Of a stretch of DNA of 15,762 bases, positions 1-5,667 are shown piece after piece. This stretch comes from Candidatus Iainarchaeum sp. (GTDB lineage: Archaea; Micrarchaeota; Micrarchaeia; Anstonellales; Bilamarchaeaceae), in NCBI GenBank assembly GCA_028714395.1, contig JAQTMJ010000003.1, positions 1-15,762 on the forward strand. The letters are read 5' to 3'. The notes beneath the pieces were generated by a model. The model worked only from the letters and a program-made list of their open reading frames with translations. It had not been told where the DNA came from and made no database searches. Positions within the stretch are counted from its first letter, which is position 1. The number at the start of each line of letters is the position of its first letter. The position numbers and the translations under genes were made by a program.

Positions 1-60
1 GAGCCGAAGAAGTACAAGGGACCGAAGGCAAGGGCCAGGTTCCAGAAATCCTACAGGTGA
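1..60 (+). CDS. rps9: Small ribosomal subunit protein uS9, C-terminal end (partial)
   Basis: The window opens inside a reading frame whose last 19 codons read [19 protein letters not shown] and then stop with TGA. Archaeal uS9 proteins end in a basic tail of this kind, with an [13 protein letters not shown] terminus that reaches into the 30S decoding centre and contacts P-site tRNA. The start and most of the gene lie outside the window. Only 4 nt separate the stop from the rpoN start, which fits the conserved archaeal cluster L13-S9-rpoN. The call rests on a short tail plus that gene order, so it is good but not absolute. Confidence 0.85.
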   Translation, partial: EPKKYKGPKARARFQKSYR

Positions 61-64
61 ACAA

Positions 65-250
65 ATGGAATTTCCAGTCAGATGTTTCACGTGCGGTTCC
101 GTAATAGGGGACCTTTACGAGGACTACAAGAAGCGCTCCCCGCAGGGCGTGGACAAGGCGCTGGACCAGCTTGGCGTGACCCGCTACTGCTGCCGGCGCA
201 TGTTCGTCTCCTACGTGGAGCTGGACGACGTGAAAAAGTACCAAAAATGA
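65..250 (+). CDS. rpoN: DNA-directed RNA polymerase subunit N (Rpo10)
   Basis: This is a 61-residue protein, close to the usual size of archaeal Rpo10, the counterpart of eukaryotic RPB10. The zinc-binding residues are visible as C7-x2-C10 (CFTCG) and the pair C42-C43 in YCCRRM, the hallmark of the family. In the family the subunit sits in the assembly platform with Rpo3 and Rpo11 and helps nucleate RNA polymerase. The gene follows uS9 by 4 nt and is surely co-transcribed with it. In many archaea rpoK and often an enolase gene follow before rps2. Here a tRNA gene and then rps2 follow directly. Confidence 0.97.
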   Translation: MEFPVRCFTCGSVIGDLYEDYKKRSPQGVDKALDQLGVTRYCCRRMFVSYVELDDVKKYQK

Positions 251-257
251 GATTTAC

Positions 258-353
258 GGGGCCGTGAGGTAACCTGGTATCCTGCAGGCTTGGGGTGTCT
301 GTTATCCGAGTTCAAAAATCCCGGAAAGGGATTTGGGAATCTCGGCGGCCTCA
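258..353 (+). tRNA. tRNA-Pro (GGG anticodon) with an insert in the T-loop
   Basis: A full cloverleaf can be folded by eye. The acceptor stem is 258-264 with 346-352 (one G-T wobble) and the discriminator is A353. T265-G266 are positions 8-9. The D-stem AGG 267-269 pairs with CCT 281-283, with GG 276-277 in the loop. The anticodon stem CAGGC 285-289 pairs with GTCTG 297-301 around the loop TTGGGGT, giving anticodon GGG (292-294). A four-base variable region follows, with A272 and T305 suited to a Levitt pair. The T-stem CCGAG 306-310 pairs with CTCGG 341-345. The T-loop is 30 nt instead of 7, so about 23 nt must be removed to give a normal TTCRAAT loop. CCA is not encoded. A run of T follows at 354-359. 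The gene lies between rpoN and rps2. Confidence 0.88.
314..336 (+). other. Putative 23-nt tRNA intron in the T-loop of tRNA-Pro(GGG)
   Basis: Removing 314-336 leaves the T-loop TTCGAAT; removing 315-337 leaves TTCAAAT. Both match the TTCRAAT consensus, so the exact boundaries are ambiguous by one base. The insert is almost entirely a hairpin: AAATCCC 316-322 pairs with GGGATTT 328-334 around the loop GGAAA. TTC 311-313 can pair with GAA 337-339, leaving small internal loops at the exon-intron junctions. Archaeal splicing endonuclease cuts bulge-helix-bulge structures, and non-canonical introns in the T-arm are known in archaea. I cannot draw a strict 3-4-3 bulge-helix-bulge here; a relaxed form is the best reading. 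Confidence 0.7.
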
Positions 354-359
354 TTTTTT
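354..359 (+). terminator. T-run after tRNA-Pro
   Basis: Six T residues follow the tRNA discriminator base at once. Archaeal RNA polymerase can terminate or pause at such T-runs. No clear TATA box is visible between here and rps2, so at least part of the transcription probably reads through into rps2, with the tRNA cut out by end-processing enzymes. The termination role is inferred. Confidence 0.4.
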
Positions 360-392
360 CCCAGCAGGGAATAGCGCTCGAAGGTGAAAGCA

Positions 393-1088
393 ATGGCAGA
401 CGAAAAAGATGAAAAGGCGAACATGCTCGTGAAGCAGGAGAAATACCTTGAAGCGGGCATCCACATAGGCACCAAGATGCATACCTACGACATGGGCAGG
501 TACATCTTCAAGACGCGCGACGACGGGCTCCACATACTCAACCTCAGGGAGACCGACGCCAGGCTCAGGGAAACCGCCAAGCTGCTCGCAAAATACAAGC
601 CCGAGGACGTGCTGGTGGTAGCTTCCAGAACCTACTCAAGCAACGCGGCCGCGAAATTCTCCGCGCTCACCGGAATCGCGCTCAACAGGGGCAGGTTCGT
701 GCCCGGCACGCTCACCAATATCGCGCTCCCGAATTTCAGGGAGCCCAGGCTCATATTCGTCTGCGACCCCAAGAACGAGCACGAGGCCGTGATGGAAGCA
801 TCAAAAGTGGGAGTGCCAGTGGTCGCGCTCTGCGACACGGACAACGAGACGAAATACCTGGACTACGTGATTCCTGCCAACAACAAGGGGAGGAAATCCC
901 TGGCTTTGGTGTTCTACATCCTTACCCGGGAGCTCATGATGTCCCAGGGCAAGATAAGCTCCTACGACCAGTTCCAGTACGAGCCCAGCTATTTCGAGGA
1001 GCTTGAGGACTTCAAGAAGGAAGAGCCCAAGGCCGAGCCGGAACCAGAAGCGAAGCCGGCCACGGAGGTAAAACCTGCCGCTTCCTGA
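393..1088 (+). CDS. rps2: Small ribosomal subunit protein uS2
   Basis: The protein is 231 residues from the ATG at 393. It shows the archaeal/eukaryotic uS2 pattern near the N-terminus (YLEAGIHIGTKMHT, then MGRYIFKTRDDGLHILNLRET) and the conserved FVPGTLTN and PNFREPRLIFVCDP segments. In the family uS2 binds the 30S body late in assembly. I chose ATG 393 rather than the in-frame GTG at 384, because AGGTG at 382-386 makes a good Shine-Dalgarno for the ATG and would overlap the GTG. The last 25 or so residues are a low-complexity Lys/Glu/Pro/Ala tail beyond the globular domain. The gene follows tRNA-Pro by 39 nt and is probably in the same transcript as uS9 and rpoN. Confidence 0.96.
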   Translation: MADEKDEKANMLVKQEKYLEAGIHIGTKMHTYDMGRYIFKTRDDGLHILNLRETDARLRETAKLLAKYKPEDVLVVASRTYSSNAAAKFSALTGIALNRGRFVPGTLTNIALPNFREPRLIFVCDPKNEHEAVMEASKVGVPVVALCDTDNETKYLDYVIPANNKGRKSLALVFYILTRELMMSQGKISSYDQFQYEPSYFEELEDFKKEEPKAEPEPEAKPATEVKPAAS

Positions 1089-1117
1089 TTCGCATTTTAT
1101 TTCCTATCCGTCTTTTT
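1089..1117 (+). terminator. T-rich region between rps2 and the convergent Cys-rich gene
   Basis: The 29 bases between the two convergent stop codons are T-rich on the plus strand, with short T-runs (ATTTTATTTCC, then CTTTTTC). This is the type of sequence at which archaeal RNA polymerase terminates, and it would end the ribosomal transcript. No strong hairpin is seen. Confidence 0.45.
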
Positions 1118-2308
1118 CTAGCTAATGAAAAGGGAGTCGCACCTGGTTTTTTCATCCGTGCCCAGTATGTACGTGCACGCGCTCTTCTCGCCGGTCTGTT
1201 TCGCCAGCGCGGTGAAGCACTTGTCCGCCCAGTCCGGGTTCAGGACCCCGGCGCACTTGTCAACCGTAAGGTTGGTGGCCTCGGCTATGGTGTTCGCGTA
1301 GCAGTTGGTCCTCGTGTATACCGTGGAAAGATAGCTGCATGCCGAAGGATAGGCGAAGGCCCTTGCAAAGGCGTATATGCAGCCGTCCCTGGAATTCACC
1401 AGGTACCTTGAATCCAGGGCAAGGCATCCGGAGAAGTTTCCGGTGCTCAGCGAGAAATTCGTGTAGCATTCGGTGTCGTAGGGCACGCTCGTTTTCGCGC
1501 AGTAGCCCAGATCCCCGGTCGCTATGGCGGCCGGAAGGTAGCAGTCGAGCGTGTAGGCGTCATTCACTATCTTATCACAATAGGAATATTTTCCGGAATA
1601 GGTCGCGAGCAGCTGGTAGCAGTAATCCCGGGTGTAGGTCCCATTTATCGGGTCGCACCTGTCCTTGTCCGCCACCATCCCAAAGCACGCGTCCCTCTCG
1701 GCCTCAGGGCTTATGGCAGTGCACGCGGCCAGGTCGTTCCTCTGCTTCGCGTAGCCCACCAGGCACGGAATCTCGTCGCTGCAGTAGCTGCTGTCGTTGT
1801 GGGCCAGGGCCAGGCACAGCTCGCGCCCGGCCTTGTCCGCCACGTCCATGCAGGGCGGGTTTATCTTCTCCTTGCACATTGTGCTGTCGTTGCCTGTGAG
1901 CAGGTCGCACAGTGTAGTGTTCTTCTCGCTGAACGAGATGTCGTCTATGCAGTCCTTCTTTTCAGTGTAATTCTTTATGGAAAGGCAGGCGTTCAAATTC
2001 GTGTGCGCGAACATTTCCCAGCATTCGTCGGAGCGCTGGGCGCTCACGTTGGCGCAATAGCTCTGGTTCGCGGTCTGGAGCGCGAGCTTGAGCAGGCAAT
2101 CATCGTTGCACACGGTCAGGTTGGCCGGAGGGGTGACATTCCTGGGCGGCGCAACCGTGTCATTGGGGTTGTTCCAGATCCACTGGCCAAGGGCATCCTG
2201 GTTTATGTAGATTATGTACGCTCCGATGAACAGGACCGCGGCAACCAGAACAGCGGCCATGATGAGGTTCCTCAATTTCTTTTGTTGTGAATGATTGTCT
2301 CTTGCCAT
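1118..2308 (-). CDS. Membrane-anchored, cysteine-rich repeat protein, probably secreted
   Basis: The protein is 396 residues from the ATG at 2308; a TTG two codons upstream is less likely. A basic N-terminus (QQKKLRN) is followed by one hydrophobic segment at about residues 14-35 (IMAAVLVAAVLFIGAYIIYI), so it is probably a signal anchor with the rest outside the cell. A short Pro/Asn-rich linker follows. The remainder carries 28 cysteines in a recurring pattern: a Cys, about 13 residues often containing an A-x-x-TG element, a second Cys, about 11 residues ending in R/K-D/N/T, and the next Cys (for example CYLPAAIATGDLGYC, CFTALAKQTGEKSAC). About 12 such helix-pair-like units can be drawn. Thirteen N-x-S/T sequons suggest heavy N-glycosylation. 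I do not recognise a named family. The even number of cysteines fits disulfide bonding outside the cell. The gene is convergent with rps2 and divergent from the HEAT-like gene. Confidence 0.85.
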   Translation of the reverse strand: MARDNHSQQKKLRNLIMAAVLVAAVLFIGAYIIYINQDALGQWIWNNPNDTVAPPRNVTPPANLTVCNDDCLLKLALQTANQSYCANVSAQRSDECWEMFAHTNLNACLSIKNYTEKKDCIDDISFSEKNTTLCDLLTGNDSTMCKEKINPPCMDVADKAGRELCLALAHNDSSYCSDEIPCLVGYAKQRNDLAACTAISPEAERDACFGMVADKDRCDPINGTYTRDYCYQLLATYSGKYSYCDKIVNDAYTLDCYLPAAIATGDLGYCAKTSVPYDTECYTNFSLSTGNFSGCLALDSRYLVNSRDGCIYAFARAFAYPSACSYLSTVYTRTNCYANTIAEATNLTVDKCAGVLNPDWADKCFTALAKQTGEKSACTYILGTDEKTRCDSLFIS

Positions 2309-2329
2309 GCGCAATATAACCAGCGTTCA

Positions 2330-2338
2330 TTTATAAAT
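2330..2338 (-). promoter_or_regulatory. TATA box of the Cys-rich gene
   Basis: Read on the minus strand, ATTTATAAA is centred about 26 nt upstream of the ATG at 2308. This is the spacing expected when transcription starts at or near the start codon, so the mRNA is probably leaderless. No Shine-Dalgarno is visible in front of the ATG, which agrees. Confidence 0.65.
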
Positions 2339-2383
2339 TTTCATTTGTTTTAATGCTGTGGTATTATGTGACTAAAAGTAATG

Positions 2384-2391
2384 TATATAAA
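2384..2391 (+). promoter_or_regulatory. TATA box of the HEAT-like gene
   Basis: TATATAAA is centred about 26 nt upstream of the ATG at 2414, preceded by an A-rich stretch (CTAAAAGTAATG) that could act as the factor B recognition element. The spacing predicts a leaderless transcript. Confidence 0.7.
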
Positions 2392-2413
2392 CACATGGCG
2401 AGCAATCTAAATT

Positions 2414-2995
2414 ATGGCAAAATCAGAATTAGTTCGAACTTCAAATGGAACGAAAGGAAAGGCGGATTCTTTACCTTCACAAGTTGCTGGGATTCCATTG
2501 AAAGAGCCGCCCGTGGCAGGAGTGAACCCTGCACAGAATTTGAATCGTAGAGACGTTCAGCGGCTTATCCCAAATTTAAACTCTGACAATGCAGGCGTGC
2601 AAAAATTTATCATTGACAAGCTAAAAAGGCGCCCCTGCAGAGATCTGGTTTTGGAGGAACTATTGAAGGCGTTTCTGGATGAGAAATCTGTACCAGCCAA
2701 TATCGCCAGGGCGATTGCAGAGGTTGGCGACAAAGACGCAGTGCCATGGCTCATAAAGGCCTTGAAAAGTAATAATGAACCCGAAATACTGAAAGGTGCA
2801 CATGTAGCCCTAAAGTACATTGCCGGCCAATCTGCTGAAAATCATAAAGATGTAATCTATGCAATTAACTCGCTTTTTAGAGATGAAAATCCAGAAGTGC
2901 GAGAAAAGGGCGTCAGGGCAAGCCAATATGTTGGATCTCCGGAAACCAAGGCCGCACCCACTAAAGTTCTGAGTGATCCGGACAATGCCGAGTAG
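2414..2995 (+). CDS. Small HEAT-repeat-like protein
   Basis: The protein is 193 residues. The first 45 or so are polar and probably disordered (SNGTKGKADS, PLKEPPVAGVNPAQ). From about residue 46 it becomes alpha-helical with repeats about 32-38 residues long: paired helices such as NIARAIAEVGDKDAVPWLIKAL and EILKGAHVALKYIAGQ carry the G-D-x-x-A-V-P-x-L-I-x-A-L signature of HEAT/PBS-lyase-like repeats. Three to four repeats fit. Such repeats are protein-protein scaffolds, and nothing shows a catalytic site or a specific partner. There is no signal peptide or membrane segment. The C-terminus (APTKVLSDPDNAE) breaks off in what could be a further repeat. The gene stands alone with its own TATA box and looks more AT-rich than the ATP synthase genes. 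Confidence 0.8.
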   Translation: MAKSELVRTSNGTKGKADSLPSQVAGIPLKEPPVAGVNPAQNLNRRDVQRLIPNLNSDNAGVQKFIIDKLKRRPCRDLVLEELLKAFLDEKSVPANIARAIAEVGDKDAVPWLIKALKSNNEPEILKGAHVALKYIAGQSAENHKDVIYAINSLFRDENPEVREKGVRASQYVGSPETKAAPTKVLSDPDNAE

Positions 2996-3054
2996 CCTGA
3001 ACCGTTATCTTTCCTATAATTCCATGTGTTTTATTCAGCGAGAGAAAAATCCGG

Positions 3055-3064
3055 TTATATAAAT
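3055..3064 (+). promoter_or_regulatory. TATA box upstream of the hairpin pair
   Basis: TTATATAAAT is a strong archaeal TATA-box match. A start about 26 nt downstream falls at about 3083-3087, exactly where the first hairpin begins (3085). No protein start with sensible coding follows. Confidence 0.55.
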
Positions 3065-3084
3065 TTTATCCAGAAATACCTTGT

Positions 3085-3154
3085 GCTTGCTGCCCGGAAA
3101 ACTGGGCGGGAAGCGAAGTGAGGGTCAGATGGAGCTTCGGCCAACCATCTGCCC
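3085..3154 (+). ncRNA. Candidate small structured RNA (two hairpins), family unknown
   Basis: Hairpin 1 pairs GCCCGG 3092-3097 with CTGGGC 3102-3107 around an AAAA loop, and GCTT 3085-3088 with AAGC 3111-3114 extends it across an internal loop. Hairpin 2 pairs GGG 3122-3124 with CCC 3152-3154 and CAGATGG 3126-3132 with CCATCTG 3145-3151. It is capped by a two-pair stem closing a TTCG tetraloop (3134-3141). A TATA box sits at the right distance upstream and a pyrimidine-rich tract follows. I do not see C/D-box motifs, SRP or RNase P RNA signatures, or a clear H/ACA layout. The function is unknown, and the 3' end is uncertain. Confidence 0.4.
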
Positions 3155-3229
3155 ATCATATTCCTCTCTTTTCCTGTCTTATCTTTTCCCCGTTTTTACC
3201 TGTGTTCTCATCCTCATTTTCTCTTTTCG
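3155..3229 (+). terminator. Long pyrimidine-rich tract
   Basis: About 75 bases on the plus strand are mostly C and T, with several runs of four or five T. After a structured RNA this is a plausible terminator region for archaeal RNA polymerase, which stops at T-runs. The tract also separates the upstream unit from the ATP synthase promoter. Confidence 0.4.
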
Positions 3230-3245
3230 GGCCAGGCGCCCAGAT

Positions 3246-3260
3246 AGGTTTAAAAAACCT
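3246..3260. repeat. Perfect inverted repeat next to the ATP synthase TATA box
   Basis: AGGTTT (3246-3251) and AAACCT (3255-3260) are perfect inverted arms around AAA. The dyad ends 6 bases before the TATA box at 3267, overlapping the place where factor B or a regulator would bind. It could be an operator for the ATP synthase operon; this is inferred from position only. Confidence 0.4.
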
Positions 3261-3266
3261 TAATCA

Positions 3267-3276
3267 TATATATAAA
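3267..3276 (+). promoter_or_regulatory. TATA box of the ATP synthase operon
   Basis: TATATATAAA is the best TATA match upstream of atpH. The expected transcription start is near 3297-3300, giving a leader of about 100 nt, unlike the leaderless genes elsewhere in the window. All nine ATP synthase genes are closely spaced downstream with no further obvious promoter. Confidence 0.65.
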
Positions 3277-3305
3277 CAGATTTTTCAGGTCTAAAATTAT
3301 CATTA

Positions 3306-3380
3306 GATCAGGCTCGGCTGTTTGATCAAATCAAAGTCCCCAGCCCTATTGAAACGCTGAAGGGCTTTGAATCGGGTTCA
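3306..3380 (+). promoter_or_regulatory. Structured 5' leader of the ATP synthase mRNA
   Basis: Two local stems are possible: GATCA 3306-3310 with TGATC 3323-3327, and AGCCCT 3342-3347 with AGGGCT 3361-3366. A competing fold pairs TCAAAG 3331-3336 and CCC 3338-3340 with GGG 3362-3364 and CTTTGA 3365-3370. The second stem and the competing fold use the same 3' strand and cannot form together. This could be a switch or just chance; no known riboswitch consensus is recognised. Confidence 0.3.
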
Positions 3381-3404
3381 ATGTCCAGGAAAGTGGTTCT
3401 ATGA
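3381..3404 (+). CDS. Possible upstream mini-ORF overlapping the atpH start
   Basis: The first AUG of the predicted leader, at 3381, opens a seven-codon frame reading MSRKVVL. Its stop TGA (3402-3404) overlaps the atpH start in an ATGA junction. Such overlaps allow translational coupling. Only a weak ribosome-binding match (GGG 3374-3376) precedes it, and such a short frame can occur by chance. Confidence 0.25.
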   Translation: MSRKVVL

Positions 3405-3745
3405 GCACGCACGAATCCCAAAAGAAGCACAGCGACCTTCAGGATCTCGCGGAGGGCATACGCTCGGCCGAGAACGAGGCGGAAGCGCTGCAGGCTAATT
3501 ATGATTCCAAGGTGGCCGAACTGCTCAAGAAGGGCAGGGAAAGGAGCGTGGAGCTGCGCGAATCCTACGACAAAAAATCCGCAGACGCCAAGAACAGGAT
3601 ACTCTCCCTGGAAAGGCAGAAGACCGAAAAGCTCGTGGAGGGAATAGTGGCAGACGCGAAAAAGCAGGCCGGTTCCCTGCGCTCCAAAAAGCTCGACCAG
3701 AAGGCGCTCAAATCAGTTTTCCAGAATTTCATTTCCAACCTGTGA
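3401..3745 (+). CDS. atpH: A-type ATP synthase subunit H (peripheral stalk)
   Basis: The protein is 114 residues, almost wholly predicted coiled coil, rich in Lys, Glu, Ala and Arg with no long hydrophobic stretch. This matches subunit H, which pairs with subunit E to form the peripheral stalks holding the catalytic head against the membrane subunit a. Identification rests on its place as first gene before atpI, its size, and heptad-rich segments such as ENEAEALQANYDSKVAELL. Sequence conservation in this family is low. The C-terminus (FQNFISNL) is the more hydrophobic end. Its stop lies 4 nt before the atpI start. Confidence 0.88.
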   Translation: MSTHESQKKHSDLQDLAEGIRSAENEAEALQANYDSKVAELLKKGRERSVELRESYDKKSADAKNRILSLERQKTEKLVEGIVADAKKQAGSLRSKKLDQKALKSVFQNFISNL

Positions 3746-3749
3746 GAAT

Positions 3750-5651
3750 ATGCTTGAACCGGTAAGGATGCAGAAAATCGTGCTCCTCGCGACCAGGAGC
3801 AGCGAGAACGGGCTCATTTCCGCGCTCCACAGGCTCGGAATGGTCCAGGTGGACCACCTTGAGCTCGGCGGCCTTGAGAAAGGCAGGCCGCTTGAGGTGT
3901 ACGATGAAATCTCCAGGGAGCTGGTGCGCGTGCGCTCCCTCATCTCCGCGCTTTCCTCCATAGCCCCCCACGGCTCCAGCAGCGCCGTCTCGGCCAGGGA
4001 GCCCGAATATTCAAGGACGCTTGCGGAATCCCGCTCCATTTCCATAGACGATTCGCTCAGGCAGCTCGTAAAGTCAAAATCCGATTTAGCTGCCGGCATC
4101 AAGGACCTGGAGAAGCGCCTCTCAGACCTGAACAGGCTGGCCTCTTTCCCGAGCATGGATTTCTCCAGGCTTGAGACCAAGGGCTTCACGTTCCAGCTCG
4201 GCGCGGTTTCCAAGGAGATGCTCCCGAAGCTGAAAAAAGATTTATCCCAATACCTGAAGGGCTCTGGGGAAATAGAGCATGCGCCTTTGGGAAAGGAGAA
4301 GGCTGCGGTGCTCATTTTCCATCCGCGCAGGGAGAACATAGATTTCATGCTTTCCAGGTACGGGTTCGAGCGGATAACGCTTCCCCAGAATTTCACTACG
4401 TTCGAGAGCGGCAAGGCGAACCTGGAATCCGAGCTTTCCCGCGCGCGCTCCTCGCTTGCCAACACGGACAGCGAGCTTTTGCGCATGCGCGAATCCTTTT
4501 TGGACAGGCTTCTCATAGTTGAGAAGGAGCTTTCCATGCTTTCGGACCGCGCTTCCATAGCCGCGAGATTCGCCCAGGGCAGGAAAGTGACCGCTCTGGG
4601 CGGATGGCTGAAAAAAACCGACGTTCCCAAACTGGAGAAGATGCTGCGCGCGGATTTCGCAAATGAAACCCAGCTGCTTGAATACAGCGACGAGGAGGGC
4701 GCGCCCATAGTGCTGGACAATCCCAGCAACGCGGGCCAGTTCCAGTTCCTTGTTGAATTCTATTCGCTTCCCGCATACAGCGAGCTGGATCCGACGCTCA
4801 TACTCATGTTCACGGTCCCCATAATATACGGGATGATACTCGGGGACGTGGGCTACGGGCTCATTTCCATATTCCTTTCCCTGCTCATACTGCGCAAGTT
4901 CAAAGGAGGAATGCTGGGCAACGTCGCCAAGATATGGCTCACTTCCTCAATAGCCGCGATGTTCTTCGGAGTGGTGTTCGACGAATGGTTCGGGCTGACC
5001 CATTTCCAGCTCATAGAGCTGCTGGGCGCATGGGGCCTCAACCTCGGGATTGCAGCTCCGCTCTACGAAGGGCTGAGCCGAAGCCACAACCTCAGCCTTG
5101 TGATAGGGCTCACTGTGCTCGCAGGGGTTGCGCAGCTTGGGCTGGGCTTCCTGCTCGGGGCAGTGAACGCATACCACCACGACAAGAAGCACTTCGTTGC
5201 GAAAATCGCCTGGTTCGTGGCTTTGATGTCCGGAACGCTTGCAGTGTGCTCGCTCATGTTCAACCTGGTGCCGGCCCAGATAGGAAATTACGCGCTTTAC
5301 GGTTTAGTGGCGATGGTTCCCGTGATATTCTATACAGAAGGGCTCCCGGGCCTTTTTGAGATTCCCGGGCTTGCGGCCAACGCCATGTCCTACGCGCGAA
5401 TTGCGGCCGCAGGCGCGGCAGGAGTGATAATCGCGGAAATAATAAACGAGATGTTCGAGCCCACCCCTGAGAGGGGGATTTTCGTGCTCATAATATTCAT
5501 ACTGCTGCACGTGTTCAACGCCGCGCTGGCGATGTTCGAGAGCATCGTGCAGGGAGGCAGGCTCAATCTTGTTGAATTCTACTCAAAATTCTTCCAGGGA
5601 GGCGGCAAGGCGTTCGAGCCTTTCGCCATGGAAGGATTGAAAGACAAATGA
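3750..5651 (+). CDS. atpI: A-type ATP synthase subunit I (a-subunit, ion channel)
   Basis: The protein is 633 residues, the normal length for this family. The N-terminal half (to about residue 345) is cytoplasmic, with alpha/beta ends and long helices that bind the peripheral stalks. The C-terminal half starts at PTLILMFTVPIIYGMILGD (residue 348 on) and has about eight membrane segments. The GDVGYGL element after the first helix is a family hallmark. The arginine needed to release ions from the c-ring is probably R550 in MSYARIAAAG, on the penultimate helix. The subunit provides the two half-channels through which protons or sodium ions reach the c-ring. atpK follows 16 nt later. Confidence 0.97.
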   Translation: MLEPVRMQKIVLLATRSSENGLISALHRLGMVQVDHLELGGLEKGRPLEVYDEISRELVRVRSLISALSSIAPHGSSSAVSAREPEYSRTLAESRSISIDDSLRQLVKSKSDLAAGIKDLEKRLSDLNRLASFPSMDFSRLETKGFTFQLGAVSKEMLPKLKKDLSQYLKGSGEIEHAPLGKEKAAVLIFHPRRENIDFMLSRYGFERITLPQNFTTFESGKANLESELSRARSSLANTDSELLRMRESFLDRLLIVEKELSMLSDRASIAARFAQGRKVTALGGWLKKTDVPKLEKMLRADFANETQLLEYSDEEGAPIVLDNPSNAGQFQFLVEFYSLPAYSELDPTLILMFTVPIIYGMILGDVGYGLISIFLSLLILRKFKGGMLGNVAKIWLTSSIAAMFFGVVFDEWFGLTHFQLIELLGAWGLNLGIAAPLYEGLSRSHNLSLVIGLTVLAGVAQLGLGFLLGAVNAYHHDKKHFVAKIAWFVALMSGTLAVCSLMFNLVPAQIGNYALYGLVAMVPVIFYTEGLPGLFEIPGLAANAMSYARIAAAGAAGVIIAEIINEMFEPTPERGIFVLIIFILLHVFNAALAMFESIVQGGRLNLVEFYSKFFQGGGKAFEPFAMEGLKDK

Positions 5652-5667
5652 AAAAAGGTGAAAAAAT

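Larger units (their letters stand above)
2996..3400. other. 405-bp intergenic region: possible small RNA, pyrimidine tract and ATP synthase leader
   Basis: No convincing protein gene is present. From left to right it holds the AT-rich 3' flank of the HEAT-like gene, a TATA box at 3055-3064, two adjacent stable hairpins (3085-3154), a strongly pyrimidine-rich plus strand from about 3155 to 3229, a small GC hairpin (GGGC 3229-3232 with GCCC 3238-3241), a 15-nt inverted repeat at 3246-3260, the TATA box of the ATP synthase operon at 3267-3276, and a leader of about 100 nt with alternative stems. A 60-codon open frame at 3081-3263 is judged spurious. Confidence 0.7.

Noticed and set aside
384..392. 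GTG start for uS2
   Set aside because: The GTG lies inside the Shine-Dalgarno-like AAGGTGAAA that serves the ATG at 393; family members begin near MADEK-type sequence.
1339..1899. 186-codon plus-strand frame opposite the Cys-rich gene
   Set aside because: It is Arg/Ser/Cys/Pro-rich nonsense in the antisense of a clearly patterned protein; it has no start signals or recognisable domain.
3085..3160. Hairpin pair as SRP RNA, RNase P RNA or C/D-box guide RNA
   Set aside because: No SRP GGAAG/AGCAG-type helix 8 elements, no RNase P conserved regions, and no RUGAUGA or paired CUGA boxes are seen; kept only as an unknown candidate RNA.
3081..3263. Open frame of 60 codons in the ATP synthase upstream region
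   Set aside because: It overlaps two strong RNA hairpins and a pyrimidine tract, the hydrophobic stretch is a by-product of T-rich codons, and no ribosome-binding site or homology is apparent.
3713..4729. 338-codon minus-strand frame opposite atpI
   Set aside because: Ser-rich composition typical of antisense shadow frames in GC-rich genes; atpI on the other strand is beyond doubt.
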